In this document: in pieces, positions 15,701-23,013 of the stretch | Layout: every line of letters starts with the position of its first letter | Position numbering within the stretch: the stretch's first letter is position 1 | DNA from: a virus | Virus record (IMG/VR): IMGVR_UViG_3300035145_002142 | Coordinates: 1 to 30,213 of that record | Reading direction: 5' to 3' (one strand) | Length of the DNA: 30,213 bases | Made by a program: the position numbers and the translations under genes | Notes under the pieces: generated by a model | Told to the model about the DNA's origin: nothing | What the model saw: the letters and a program-made list of their open reading frames with translations, nothing else | The model's database searches: none

Positions 15701-15805
15701 GAATCCATCACTGGCTTTGTCCACCGGTGACGACCAAGTCGATGGATCATTGGCTTTGATATCACTTCGAGTTGTGTCAATATTAATCCTTTGGTTTGTC
15801 GACAT
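12764..15805 (-). CDS. Large baseplate-type tail protein
   Basis: 1013 aa, preceded by the strongest ribosome site in the window (AAGGAGGT). The first ~280 residues are polar and low in hydrophobics, probably flexible. Residues ~650-737 (MPFYIQDLRTNEIIAFHAFL, TDLSDSYSAEW, GFGRMEAAQIYGGGSRSVGV, and KLTTLVYPQWSQG) have a layout I associate with tail and baseplate proteins encoded beside LysM proteins: a ligand-like W, a G-R near the chain turn, an R-x-hydrophobic strand pair, and a helix ending L-x-x-L-x-Y-P. The C-terminus is beta-rich. Inferred role: tail-tube initiator or inner baseplate. It overlaps the preceding small gene by 23 nt and is coupled to the LysM-like gene. No enzymatic motif seen. 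Confidence 0.66.
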   Translation of the reverse strand: MSTNQRINIDTTRSDIKANDPSTWSSPVDKASDGFKFEQSDIHPERKQRLGDYLTSTTQAASDSNTDVTNTGHRNTYSIDGEDNNGESFEKEIEETVLDQEDLFKEAFDLFHQISTGASFDDPAAIQPVKGKHEPVDHSAALNKMKESVSSALTTNTRWSGLGIGTPRFPVSNSTDVRFSSGDASPLSDKDDAHERNEKFLNKRNPTFNTGPIPGLAAYSDENDRYLNDVSESNLPDVYGNTGGEKSSYTTKTYGHWYNAEKPFEELEFPPDQTGQFVLDLLELFLQGFLGANSGNVAQVLNYTVSEGLANGGFPSAKEPKTSQWENIYANNPKYQDPTKLMKGSSGWNQHAYHHHEAHDDTEYGGFAGKFPTTADEILKSIKSTEIAKSLVSTFLNVPSHILRDFNVSVPRHTYTWLRKKDSSFGREVIDIFVSYLYAASAGIIHLVQNAIIRGTLDFRERGFLLNMTRNIQKNRSYYYNWVHSDEHHSFWHGFDDFMGLTNKTVKFFNYCVLIGDITVVSKSHTHARVSENKIPLDAMHDHPSLRLAKYRRHSSRESTFSMGSLPSLYLVPDNEHLFGGMTQINGGSEKFNYMGSIDPLDEKITEDGIKTAFKEHPNGSHSHFAVAKNRFSTETVKAVEDALEAEMMPFYIQDLRTNEIIAFHAFLTDLSDSYSAEWSAQKGFGRMEAAQIYGGGSRSVGVGFTMVAFNERDFDEMWYKINKLTTLVYPQWSQGTKMDFEGDELGSGSIIQPFSQVPTASPMCRLRVGDLFTSNYSKQNVARLFGVGSETKLKFKGAQTVTDTRYLLPSGIELYRSWAADRNMDINTQHPIKVSWTGGENNNTGDVYVTVGNENHYFLRDVSEMEWKAISFSPISSTQDGDGTFSANNFSAIFDSNNNPIIKSFESTKGRGLAVAVTSITFAWKYGEVGWNSEPGSRAPRMCDVSLSVIPIHDITPGLDHNGFNRAPIYGVGNIASQMKGDPHYSTPEYNKAMDKINQKIQHTLRPLKGGH

Positions 15806-15968
15806 CTTCGACCTCCTTTCGAGCTACATTGACCCTGTTATTGATCTCGTTGTAGTATTCAATCTTTTCTTGTGCGAGCTCTCGGAACTTTTCCCGTTGG
15901 TCTTCAGATAGAAGCCCTGCCAATCTTTCGATCAAACCGATTTGTTCTACTAATTTTTTTAAATCCAT
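15783..15968 (-). CDS. Small coiled-coil protein, unknown function
   Basis: 61 aa, start at the ATG at 15968 with TTGGAG eight bases upstream. The sequence is almost entirely charged heptad-like helix (MDLKKLVEQIGLIERLAGLL, then EKFRELAQEKIEYYNEINNR). It fills the gap between the tape measure stop and the baseplate-type gene, overlapping the latter by 23 nt. A small helical protein beside the tape measure could be a chaperone or a baseplate assembly factor, but nothing in the sequence decides this. Confidence 0.68.
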   Translation of the reverse strand: MDLKKLVEQIGLIERLAGLLSEDQREKFRELAQEKIEYYNEINNRVNVARKEVEDVDKPKD

Positions 15969-15983
15969 AACAAGCTCCAAAAC

Positions 15984-18900
15984 TTAGTGAATTGATCCAA
16001 TACCGTTATCCCCTTTTGCCTCTTCTGTGAGTACGAAATAACCGTTTGGCAAGTCTTTCTCATTCGAGGTATGCAACGCAGTCGCCAACTCCTTAGCGTC
16101 CATAGAAACGTTGAAGTTAACATGCATGTGTACATTCCCTGGCTTAATTGTAATCTCGTTCTTTCCGGTTGCTTTGAGAATACCACCCACAATGGGTTTC
16201 AAGTTAATGTCGTTCAATTCGACTTGCATGCTCTCGAGGTTTGACGCAATTTGACCCACTTCCTCTTTAATATCCGTGATGAAATCGGAAACATGAAGAT
16301 TGGCTACGTCCATCAGTTTCCATGTGACATTAAGATTTTGAAGACCCTCCAATCCCGTTTCTGACAGAAAAGTACCAAAGTTAGACAATTTCTTTACGAT
16401 GTCTATCAAAGAATCGACTGATTTCAGATTATTAACTTGAGTTTCCGAAAGGCTCGACATATTAGAAAGAGACACGACTGCAGCATTGACTGTGGACTCT
16501 AGGTATCCCGACTGGAAGAAACCACGTGCACTTAGGAATATTCTACTTAACTGATCATCTGCGGAAGATGAAAAGTCGAACATTCCGATATCTTCTTTGC
16601 CCATGTCGTAGAACGATTGTACCGCTGTAGAGATTTTAGTGATTACATCGAATGCACCGGAAAGTGCACTTGTTTTCTCCTTAAAGCCTTTCGGAAAAGT
16701 GATGCCATTTATTATGTCGACAATATCGTTAATCAATGGGCCCATATTTGTCTTTAATGATGACATGATATTGGTAAGTCCACTAGTTAACGATGACGTA
16801 TTTTTCGCAAGCGATTTAGAACTAGTCCAAAAACTCGCATTTTCTTGTACTTGTTGTAACGGTGCCATCATGGCAGCGCCGAACTCTGCAATGGATGCGA
16901 TAACTTCAGCGATAGCAGCTACGCCCTGAAGACTTCTTCCTGACATACCTTTGGTCATATCTACGATATCTACAATCAAAGACTTGACGTCATCAATGAT
17001 AGCTGAAATAAATCCTGACATTGATTTGATAGCGTCAGCTGACGGTGCACTGGAACCAAACAAACCAGACACACTAGAGATTTTACCCGCTTCCAATCCG
17101 AGGCTACCTAATCCTTGAATCGCCTTAATCAATTTTCCGACTGCATCGATTTTCACTTCGAAGATTTTAGGGTCCGGACCAATGTCAAGATCGTTAATAT
17201 CTCGCATAAGTGAGAAAATCATGGGGAAGCTGGTTCTGGAAAACGTGTACATCGCTACAATACCGGCTAACAATATAGGCACGGCACCTGGGATCATGGC
17301 AAGAGCACCCATTGCAGCAGTGGCCGCTATCATCGCTGCTGCAGCCATAATAGTTTTTTCCATTCCATCCAATGCATGATCTACGGCTTTGACATCGAAT
17401 TTAATAGTGGTCAATTCATCAAGAATAAAATTAGTGAACGGAATGACACTATAGTGCATGAATGCCATCGTAGCAGCCATACCAATCGCAGCCACGGGGA
17501 TCAAAAGAGCAAGGGGACCTAGAGCTGCACCCGCTAGAACCACTCCAATAGTGGCGCCTAAAGAAATAGCAAGTGATGCGTAAAGTTCTGTCACTTTTAG
17601 AACGTCTGGAACACCGGCAACTGCGAGCATTGCGTTCAACGCAAGTGAGTAAACACCGACAACAACCAGCATCCCCATTGCGGCTAAGAATCCATACCCT
17701 ATCGCGGCCACTTGAGGCCCTGTAAGATTTAGCCCAACTGTCATGGCAGCATATCCGATTCCCAACGATGCCATTAAAGAAATACCCAATGCCGTATATA
17801 ATTCCACGACTTTACCGGGATCAGGACTAGGGATCGCTTTCATCATCAAGTCAAGTCCGAGTCCATACGCTGCTAAAGCAATGTTCAAAAGGAACGCAGC
17901 TCCGATACCCTTGGAAGCACTAGAAACTGCGCTCGGCTGGATCGTGTTGGCAGTGTATGCCAATCCCGCTGTCATCCCTAAGGATAACCCAATACCGGTG
18001 AATGCGGCGAGAACATCCATGATACCGATACCCATTTTTTTGTACGCAAGTGCTACGATTGCAGCGCCAGCAGCATACAAAGCCAACGGTTTCATCGTTG
18101 TCATAGCTAATGAGAATACTTTAGCACCAAAATCCGCAATCTGAGGTGCTGTTAACGCAGTCATCGAAGTGACCAAACTAGTCAGGGTAGCACCCGCATT
18201 AGCCGCAGTTGCAGGATTTCCACCACCCATAGCACCAGCAGCTTGCGTAGCCGCAGTACCCGTGGATGCAGCTCCAAAGATTTTACCCATTCCGCCTCTC
18301 ACCAAGGAGATGATCGCTTGCTGTGCCAGTGCGGTTGCTAACGTCTTGAATAGAATAAAGCCCCAAATTCCCGCTAAAAGTTTAATCAAGGGTTCTTTCA
18401 CTTGTTCGAAGAGTGCGCCAAATAATTCCATAAGTGCAGGAGCTAATGTATCTTTTAAGGAAGTGAAAATCGATGAGAATGCGTTTCCAAGAGCAGATCC
18501 GATACCTGACTGAGCCGCATCACCAATCGTACTTTGAACACCGTTTCCGGAGATGAAATCCGCAACAGTCTTAATCATGGAGCTCACTTTTTCAATTAGG
18601 GCAGGAACCATACCACCGATAGACTCGATAAAACCTGCAACCATGCCTGAGAACTTAGAGCCAATGGCTGACGCTCCCACGTTGTCGATATATCCGGTGA
18701 TTCCAGCCCAAATCTTTTCTATCAATTCTCGTCCTGCTTTGGCTGGATCGTCCATCATATTAGCACTGAATTCTTTGAATGCGGCCTTGAGTTTATTGAA
18801 CATCTTGTCGACGCCCTGGAAATTAAGGAACTCTTTGATATTCTTCGCAGTCGCACCCATCGAATGTGCCCAATGTGCAAACTCGGCACCAACTTTTTGA

Positions 18901-20432
18901 CCCCACTTGAAAAACACTTTCAAGTAATCCGACAATCCTCCGAGAAGCTCTCTATACTCTTTCGACATCTCGATACCACGCATGAAACCGTTCAAGAAAG
19001 AGCTCAGTGGACCTTTTCCTAGGTCTGCCAATTCTTTGGTCATTTTCTGAATGGATTTAGCCATAGATTGCATCGACTCTTCAACGGACATCTGCTCCTG
19101 AGCTTCACCCATTGCATCCTCGAAATCATCGAAGCCCATTTCATCCACAGACATTGACAATGCATTTTTCATAGAGTCAACGTCTAATCCGGCTTGGTCT
19201 GCCATCAATTTCAATTCTCGACGGTTTAAGTCTTCGACGGACCTTCCCGTATCTTCGAAAGCTTTGCGGATCATGTCAATTCTTTCTGCAGGGTTTTCTG
19301 CCATCATCATGTTCATAGCATCAACGTTCATGCCGAATGCTTCTGCTAACATACCAGCTGATTGAGCAGCAGCTTCGAACTCGTCGAATTTACCCATGAT
19401 ACCTTGCAAGTCTTGAATGGTGACCCCTAATTTCGTTGCATACGCTGCAGTAGCTACCATCACTTCGGGTGCAAGGTCACCGAACTGTTCTGTGGACTCC
19501 ATCATAGCATTGAAGCCTTTTCCGATCTGCTTTACGTCGATACCAAAACTCTTGGCCATATACGCTGATGCTTGTGCGGTTTTGCCGAGAGATTCTTCCA
19601 TAGATTCCCCTCTTGCTTCCGCATCAATAGCCATCACTTTCATTGCATCTGCGGAAACACCCATCCCCTTAGATAAAAGCATCATAGAAGCTACGTTACC
19701 TTGCACTTGGTCTTTTACTCTAACGAGTACATCTCCGAAGCCATCAGCTATTTCTTTTGCATACTGTATTCTTTCAGCAGCGTCTCCAATAACGTGATAT
19801 AGATCAGTACCCGCTGATGCTAGAGCTCCGGAAGCTTCCCCTAATTCATTTTTCAAGCCAAGAACCATTCCACCGATTGGGCCTTCCAGATCACCGTATG
19901 CACCACGTATTGCTTCCTTAGCATCATTAATAGCACCAGCCATCTGCTGATATAGGTCAGCTGCAGCACCGAAGAACCCGCCTATAATATTGGTAACCAA
20001 CCCAACAGTACCCTTCGCGATACTCAGGACTCCTGTCATGGCGCCGCCAATCAAGTTAAACGCACCTTTCGTAGCTTCTAACCCATTTTTTAATCCTGCA
20101 GTAGCCGTTGCTAAAAGTGCAGTTGCTCTTACGGCTTTCTCGGTACCTTTGGCATATTTTTTCAAAGAATCTGGCATCATCTTCAGAAGCTTGTTACTTT
20201 GCTCCTGGTTATCGAGCCCTGTTTGTGTTGCTCGGTTCAAATTCTCTTGGATCCGTTGCTGATTTTGGGTTTCTCTGTTAAAATCCTGCAAGCCTTTCAG
20301 TGCTTCATTCAGTTTTTCTGACGTAGTTTGCGTATTATTGGCGATGTCTTCAAAGAGTTTCGATGTCTCTTTGAGGGCTTCGTTCAATGCGTTTGCAATG
20401 TCTACCTGATCCTGGCCTGTAGGGTCCGCCAT
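15984..20432 (-). CDS. Tail tape measure protein
   Basis: 1482 aa, the longest protein here, TCGGAG before the ATG. The N-terminal ~110 residues are heptad-rich coiled coil (ALNEALKETSKLFEDIANNT). A helical Gly/Ala-rich region follows, and residues ~690-1090 carry many long hydrophobic segments (GFILFKTLATALAQQAIISL, ALYAAGAAIVALAY), typical of tape measures that insert in the host membrane during DNA entry. The C-terminus ends in a compact beta part (ITIKPGNVHMHVNFNVSMDA) that may bind the baseplate. Known: length sets tail length, about 1.5 angstrom per residue of helix, so a tail near 200 nm is expected by that rule. Position after the tube and gp26-like genes and before baseplate genes is canonical. 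Confidence 0.9.
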   Translation of the reverse strand: MADPTGQDQVDIANALNEALKETSKLFEDIANNTQTTSEKLNEALKGLQDFNRETQNQQRIQENLNRATQTGLDNQEQSNKLLKMMPDSLKKYAKGTEKAVRATALLATATAGLKNGLEATKGAFNLIGGAMTGVLSIAKGTVGLVTNIIGGFFGAAADLYQQMAGAINDAKEAIRGAYGDLEGPIGGMVLGLKNELGEASGALASAGTDLYHVIGDAAERIQYAKEIADGFGDVLVRVKDQVQGNVASMMLLSKGMGVSADAMKVMAIDAEARGESMEESLGKTAQASAYMAKSFGIDVKQIGKGFNAMMESTEQFGDLAPEVMVATAAYATKLGVTIQDLQGIMGKFDEFEAAAQSAGMLAEAFGMNVDAMNMMMAENPAERIDMIRKAFEDTGRSVEDLNRRELKLMADQAGLDVDSMKNALSMSVDEMGFDDFEDAMGEAQEQMSVEESMQSMAKSIQKMTKELADLGKGPLSSFLNGFMRGIEMSKEYRELLGGLSDYLKVFFKWGQKVGAEFAHWAHSMGATAKNIKEFLNFQGVDKMFNKLKAAFKEFSANMMDDPAKAGRELIEKIWAGITGYIDNVGASAIGSKFSGMVAGFIESIGGMVPALIEKVSSMIKTVADFISGNGVQSTIGDAAQSGIGSALGNAFSSIFTSLKDTLAPALMELFGALFEQVKEPLIKLLAGIWGFILFKTLATALAQQAIISLVRGGMGKIFGAASTGTAATQAAGAMGGGNPATAANAGATLTSLVTSMTALTAPQIADFGAKVFSLAMTTMKPLALYAAGAAIVALAYKKMGIGIMDVLAAFTGIGLSLGMTAGLAYTANTIQPSAVSSASKGIGAAFLLNIALAAYGLGLDLMMKAIPSPDPGKVVELYTALGISLMASLGIGYAAMTVGLNLTGPQVAAIGYGFLAAMGMLVVVGVYSLALNAMLAVAGVPDVLKVTELYASLAISLGATIGVVLAGAALGPLALLIPVAAIGMAATMAFMHYSVIPFTNFILDELTTIKFDVKAVDHALDGMEKTIMAAAAMIAATAAMGALAMIPGAVPILLAGIVAMYTFSRTSFPMIFSLMRDINDLDIGPDPKIFEVKIDAVGKLIKAIQGLGSLGLEAGKISSVSGLFGSSAPSADAIKSMSGFISAIIDDVKSLIVDIVDMTKGMSGRSLQGVAAIAEVIASIAEFGAAMMAPLQQVQENASFWTSSKSLAKNTSSLTSGLTNIMSSLKTNMGPLINDIVDIINGITFPKGFKEKTSALSGAFDVITKISTAVQSFYDMGKEDIGMFDFSSSADDQLSRIFLSARGFFQSGYLESTVNAAVVSLSNMSSLSETQVNNLKSVDSLIDIVKKLSNFGTFLSETGLEGLQNLNVTWKLMDVANLHVSDFITDIKEEVGQIASNLESMQVELNDINLKPIVGGILKATGKNEITIKPGNVHMHVNFNVSMDAKELATALHTSNEKDLPNGYFVLTEEAKGDNGIGSIH

Positions 20433-20475
20433 TCAATAGCTCCGATTTTTCGTTTGTTCTAATTAAGGGCTAAAA

Positions 20476-20730
20476 TTAAAATGGCCACACGGAACCAGTG
20501 ACTTTATGGAAGTTTTTAGCTGCTTTGTTCTTAGCTTCTACGAGTTTCTCAACTTCTTTCAAGGATGCATCATCTCGGTACAACGTTTCGTATAATTTTC
20601 GAGATGCTTTAACTGCTTCTTTGTATGCGGACACAAACGTGGTAGGACCGTTAACTTTAAGGGTTTTCTGGTTTCCCGTGATATATCTTACGGTTTCCAT
20701 CATCAAACGATTCTTCTTTTCATTGCGCAT
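20476..20730 (-). CDS. Small basic helical protein upstream of the tape measure gene
   Basis: 84 aa, GGAGG eight bases before the ATG at 20730. Mostly helical and basic (YKEAVKASRKLYETLYRDDA, KLVEAKNKAAKNFHKV), ending TGSVWPF. No family recognised. It lies 43 nt before the tape measure start and has an exact T4 late promoter octamer TATAAATA 20 nt upstream of its start, so it probably leads the tape measure transcript. A tail assembly role is inferred from position only. Confidence 0.68.
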   Translation of the reverse strand: MRNEKKNRLMMETVRYITGNQKTLKVNGPTTFVSAYKEAVKASRKLYETLYRDDASLKEVEKLVEAKNKAAKNFHKVTGSVWPF

Positions 20731-20749
20731 AGCGTTATCCTCCGTATAT

Positions 20750-20757
20750 TATTTATA
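20750..20757 (-). promoter_or_regulatory. T4-type late promoter octamer TATAAATA
   Basis: Exact match on the minus strand to the T4 late promoter -10 element. The expected start would lie about six bases downstream, giving a very short leader that still holds the GGAGG of the 84-aa gene. Similar octamers precede other tail genes at nearly the same distance (22719, 23717, 28220). T4 late transcription needs gp55, gp33 and the gp45 clamp; whether this phage has them cannot be seen here. Confidence 0.5.
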
Positions 20758-20784
20758 GTAATTATACTGAAGAACTAAAATTCG

Positions 20785-20979
20785 CTACTCTTTATGCTCT
20801 AATCTCGATGATGCTTGTTCTCTGGCCCAATAAAGTGCGTAACTTACGAACAATGTGATAAGGATGCTATACTCTAATATAGTTACGGATACTCTCAGGA
20901 ATATACCTGTAGCCGATGTCCTCGAGTACTTGATGGGTGAGGAACTCCCTGACGATGAAGTTTTTACTTTGTTGGACAT
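20785..20979 (-). CDS. Possible small membrane protein, overlapping the preceding gene
   Basis: 64 aa from the ATG at 20979, with AAAGGA 12 bases and GTGGA about six bases upstream. The first ~37 codons lie inside the 174-aa gene in another frame. The last ~28 extend past its stop and fill an otherwise empty gap. Residues ~33-52 (ILEYSILITLFVSYALYWA) look like one membrane span, followed by a charged tail (REQASSRLEHKE). An overlap of 113 nt is long for a phage gene other than a nested lysis type. Evidence is suggestive only: it may be real, may start later at a rare codon, or may be chance. Confidence 0.33.
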   Translation of the reverse strand: MSNKVKTSSSGSSSPIKYSRTSATGIFLRVSVTILEYSILITLFVSYALYWAREQASSRLEHKE

Positions 20980-21391
20980 CGTATTTCCACGTCCTTTGCG
21001 TCTTTCTAGATATCTGTGCCCATTTGATCCTATCAGCTGGGTGATCTACTGCTATATTTGTTATCGAGTTCTTCGGAAAGAACAACCCATTATATTTTAC
21101 AGCCTTTCGGTATACCTTACGGAACTTTCTTTTGTGATAGTGAGCTTCTTCCGTGGTCAAACCTTTGAAAGGGTCTAGGTTCCCGTCCATATACGAATGT
21201 GGTATCAGATCATAGGCTAGATATTTTAAGTCTATTTCATCGGATAATGTATTATTCATTGTCATTTCACACACGTCTTCATCGTGTGAAGTCATTTCTC
21301 GTACAAAATCCCAGATTTTCGATCTCTGCGTTTGTAGTCTTTGCAATTCTTGTTGCCCTATGATATTTTCTAGCGGTCTATAAGTCCACAC
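20867..21391 (-). CDS. Basic protein of unknown function in the tail module
   Basis: 174 aa from a GTG at 21391 with AAAGGA upstream. The protein is basic in its second half (YHKRKFRKVYRKAVKYNGLF, then RKTQRTWKYDVQQ), has several acidic residues near 40-60, and has no hydrophobic span. No known family recognised. It lies between the gp26-like pair and the tape measure, where tail completion or assembly proteins are usually found, so a tail assembly role is possible. A 188-nt gap with two terminators and a predicted small RNA lies directly upstream; the terminator at 21437 would act as an attenuator for this gene if transcription enters from above. Confidence 0.66.
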   Translation of the reverse strand: MWTYRPLENIIGQQELQRLQTQRSKIWDFVREMTSHDEDVCEMTMNNTLSDEIDLKYLAYDLIPHSYMDGNLDPFKGLTTEEAHYHKRKFRKVYRKAVKYNGLFFPKNSITNIAVDHPADRIKWAQISRKTQRTWKYDVQQSKNFIVREFLTHQVLEDIGYRYIPESIRNYIRV

Positions 21392-21432
21392 AATCGATCC
21401 TTTGATTACGAACGGTTAGTATATGTGAGGAT

Positions 21433-21516
21433 AAAAAAAGTGGGTACTAATGCGTGCACACTTTCCCCTTATAGTCACTAACGACTATCCCCTTTGTTAT
21501 GTCTATTACCATAGAC
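21433..21516 (-). ncRNA. Predicted small structured RNA, about 85 nt
   Basis: Between two terminators and outside any gene. A promoter (21522-21550) would start RNA near 21516. On the minus strand the RNA would hold hairpin 1, TGTCTAT-GGTA-ATAGACA (21517-21500); hairpin 2, ATAGTC-GTTAGT-GACTAT (21488-21471), flanked on both sides by AAGGGGA; and a final stem (21464-21437) with two mismatches, beginning AAAGTG and ending CACTTT, followed by seven T (21439-21433). This layout is that of a bacterial small RNA: a 5' hairpin, exposed purine motifs and an intrinsic terminator. It could instead be the attenuated leader of the gene at 21391. Not verified by any comparison. Confidence 0.42.
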
Positions 21517-21521
21517 AATGT

Positions 21522-21550
21522 ATTTTAACCGATAGTGGCCAAAATTACAA
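21522..21550 (-). promoter_or_regulatory. Sigma70-like promoter for the predicted small RNA
   Basis: On the minus strand TTGTAA (21550-21545, four of six consensus bases), a spacer of exactly 17 nt, then TAAAAT (21527-21522, five of six). The -35 box overlaps the T tail of the upstream terminator. The start would fall near 21515-21516, at the base of the first hairpin. Confidence 0.45.
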
Positions 21551-21572
21551 AAGAAGAGCCTTTCGGCTCTTC
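21549..21572 (-). terminator. Intrinsic terminator after the 95-aa gene (GAAA tetraloop)
   Basis: GAAGAGCC-GAAA-GGCTCTTC (21572-21553), a perfect 8-bp stem with a GNRA loop, then TTTTG. It begins 7 nt past the stop of the gene at 21580 and ends the gp26-like transcript. Confidence 0.87.
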
Positions 21573-21579
21573 CGTACGA

Positions 21580-21867
21580 TTATGTAAACCTTCTCAAGTT
21601 AGCTGGAACCTGACCTCTATACCTTCCCATCATTTCACGCATTTGCGAGGTGTTATGATGAGCTGCTCTAGTAGGCGGAGCTTCTCCATCTTTATTAGTG
21701 TGCTTTTTGATCTCTTCGTTCAAACGTTGAATAAACCAAATACGTTGCCAAATCGGAATATTATAGCATTCTCGATATGTGAAGCCAACGTAATACATTA
21801 AGATGAATATTTGCTCCAAGAAAACTTTCTTATCGTTGGGCGTCAGGCCAAAAAAACGACGCCCCAA
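21580..21867 (-). CDS. Small protein overlapping the gp26-like gene; tail assembly candidate
   Basis: Up to 95 aa. The frame is bounded upstream by a TGA, and the only possible start is TTG at 21867, inside the preceding gene. A strong GGAGGTGA lies nine bases before it (21884-21877). The body has LTPNDKKVFLEQIFILMYYV, YRECYNIPIWQRIWFIQRL and a polar tail. This resembles the short second chaperone reading frame found before tape measures in many phages, with a helix around a conserved 'Y-x-x-x-x-x-P-x-x-x-R' stretch. It overlaps the gp26-like gene by 38 nt in the +1 frame, across a run of seven T. It may be made by its own start, by frameshift fusion, or both. A terminator follows. Confidence 0.74.
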   Translation of the reverse strand: MGRRFFGLTPNDKKVFLEQIFILMYYVGFTYRECYNIPIWQRIWFIQRLNEEIKKHTNKDGEAPPTRAAHHNTSQMREMMGRYRGQVPANLRRFT

Positions 21868-22696
21868 TCGGCATGTTCACCTCCGATTCCTCGAGGCAGC
21901 TTGTACATGTTACGTGTTGCTTCATCTGGATACCGGGTTCTGATGTGTCCATTTCTGAACGTAACAAGCGAGAGATTTTTGTTGGCATTCTTTGAGTAAA
22001 CATTTGAAGCTTGGTTCTGTCAGAGATATCGTTAACTTGCACCAATTGATACTGGTATCGTTGAGTAACGAGATTATCAGCGATGGCTCCACTCTTTTTC
22101 TTACGGTCATTCAATTTTGAAATTTCTTTCTCATCGTTACCAGTCAAGAAACGATAACGAACGGTGATATTATCATCCAGTTGAGCTTCAAACACGTTGG
22201 ATCCAGCTGCTACAGGCTCTTTGTCCAAGCTCTTAATTGGAAGTTCTCCAAGGTCAAAATCAAATTTTCCGTGTTCACCGCATACTGGACAATTCATTTC
22301 TGTCGGATAAGAAGATCCGTAACCTGTGATACGAAGTGCAACCATTACTGCATTACGATCTCCGATCAACATTTCGTTTGGATCGATTCTTTTGTCAATC
22401 AAACATGATCGAATCAGTTCCGTGATTACAGTTCCGTTTTTGATCAAAGCTCGAGAAGTCAAAATATCTTCTTCTTTCGCTGTCATCGCTCTTACTTGGA
22501 CTGTCTCTTGCATGTGAAGTGGTGAATTTGGAGGATACACCAAACCTTTAGAAGGTAGCGGAACATTTTCCACAGGGATTTCGAGACCAAACTCATCTCG
22601 AAGTACATCTTTACGTTCTCCAGCCCAGCCGGCTGCCATTGAACCTTCTGGACTACCTTGTTCGCCAGAAAATACATCGTTATTCTTACGTGTCAT
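21830..22696 (-). CDS. T4 gp26-like baseplate/tail assembly protein with zinc ribbon
   Basis: 288 aa, AGGA before the ATG. Seen: PLPSKGLVYP (47-55), VRAMTAKEEDILTSRALIKN (68-87), LIGDRNAVMVALRITGYGSS (110-129), then two cysteine pairs, CPVC (136/139) and CTSC (264/267), together a likely zinc ribbon, and a C-terminal FFWPDAQR. The 'MTAKEEDIL' and 'RITGYG' parts are what I know from the T4 base plate protein family of gp26 in T4-like phages. In T4, gp26 belongs to the hub pathway; similarly placed proteins in other phages act as tail assembly chaperones. Its location between tube and tape measure fits either. The 3' end overlaps a small gene in the +1 frame. A late-type octamer lies upstream. 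Confidence 0.8.
   Translation of the reverse strand: MTRKNNDVFSGEQGSPEGSMAAGWAGERKDVLRDEFGLEIPVENVPLPSKGLVYPPNSPLHMQETVQVRAMTAKEEDILTSRALIKNGTVITELIRSCLIDKRIDPNEMLIGDRNAVMVALRITGYGSSYPTEMNCPVCGEHGKFDFDLGELPIKSLDKEPVAAGSNVFEAQLDDNITVRYRFLTGNDEKEISKLNDRKKKSGAIADNLVTQRYQYQLVQVNDISDRTKLQMFTQRMPTKISRLLRSEMDTSEPGIQMKQHVTCTSCLEESEVNMPIGASFFWPDAQR
21850..21884 (-). promoter_or_regulatory. Internal Shine-Dalgarno and T7 run in the gene overlap (possible frameshift site)
   Basis: Within the last codons of the gp26-like gene: GGAGGTGA (21884-21877), an in-frame ATG five bases after its GGAGG, a TTG in the other frame (21867), and TCG-TTT-TTT-TGG with seven T in a row (21856-21850). A ribosome slipping +1 on TTT-TTT-T keeps perfect pairing in both sites and enters the small gene, giving a fusion. 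A -2 slip also lands in the right frame but mispairs one tRNA. Confidence 0.45.
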
Positions 22697-22718
22697 AAAT
22701 TATCCTATTGCAATATAT

Positions 22719-22726
22719 TGTTTATA
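22719..22726 (-). promoter_or_regulatory. Late-promoter-like octamer TATAAACA
   Basis: One mismatch to TATAAATA, 22 nt upstream of the gp26-like start. Same position relative to its gene as the exact copy at 20750. AT-rich surroundings make chance matches likely, so support comes from spacing more than from sequence. Confidence 0.35.
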
Positions 22727-23013
22727 TAACGATAGACTCGTTAATGCATATTGAGCCTAGCGCTTGTGCAATTATAAACTGGTTCTTTGGATAGTACACC
22801 GGAATTACGTGTCGTATAATTTTCGGTTTCCTATATGATATATCGGATCGCAATAAGTTTTTCGAAATTTTGCAAGCGTTGTTTTCCGTATCATTTTTCT
22901 GGAAGATAATCGTGTGTAAAGCTTACGTAATACTCTATATAATGTGCTTGCCGCACAAATTGGCAGATAGGAAAGGGCAGGAAAGGGAAATAATAATTAA
23001 TTAATTAGCATAC
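22727..23013. other. Long non-coding gap upstream of the gp26-like gene
   Basis: The largest gene-free stretch in the window. No convincing gene is seen on either strand. It holds AATTAATTAATTA (around 22995-23006), a tandem nine-base repeat AGGAAAGGG (22969-22977 and 22979-22987 on the plus strand), a short hairpin GTGC/GCAC near 22944-22956, and a 29-codon minus-strand reading frame at 22805-22894 with a poor ribosome site. No tRNA cloverleaf is found. Confidence 0.5.

Noticed and set aside
15783-15968. Small helical frame as mere 5' extension of the baseplate-type gene
   Set aside because: It is in a different frame, has its own ribosome site and fills the gap exactly, so it is kept as a gene.
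18169-18513. Plus-strand open frame of 114 codons and many similar plus-strand frames opposite the tape measure and sheath genes
   Set aside because: They are antisense shadows of long minus-strand genes, with low-complexity Ala/Pro/Ile composition and no ribosome sites; no plus-strand gene in the window is convincing.
22805-22894. 29-codon minus-strand frame in the long gap (starts MIRKTTLAKFRKTYC)
   Set aside because: Poor ribosome site, very short, and no context; could be real but not supportable.
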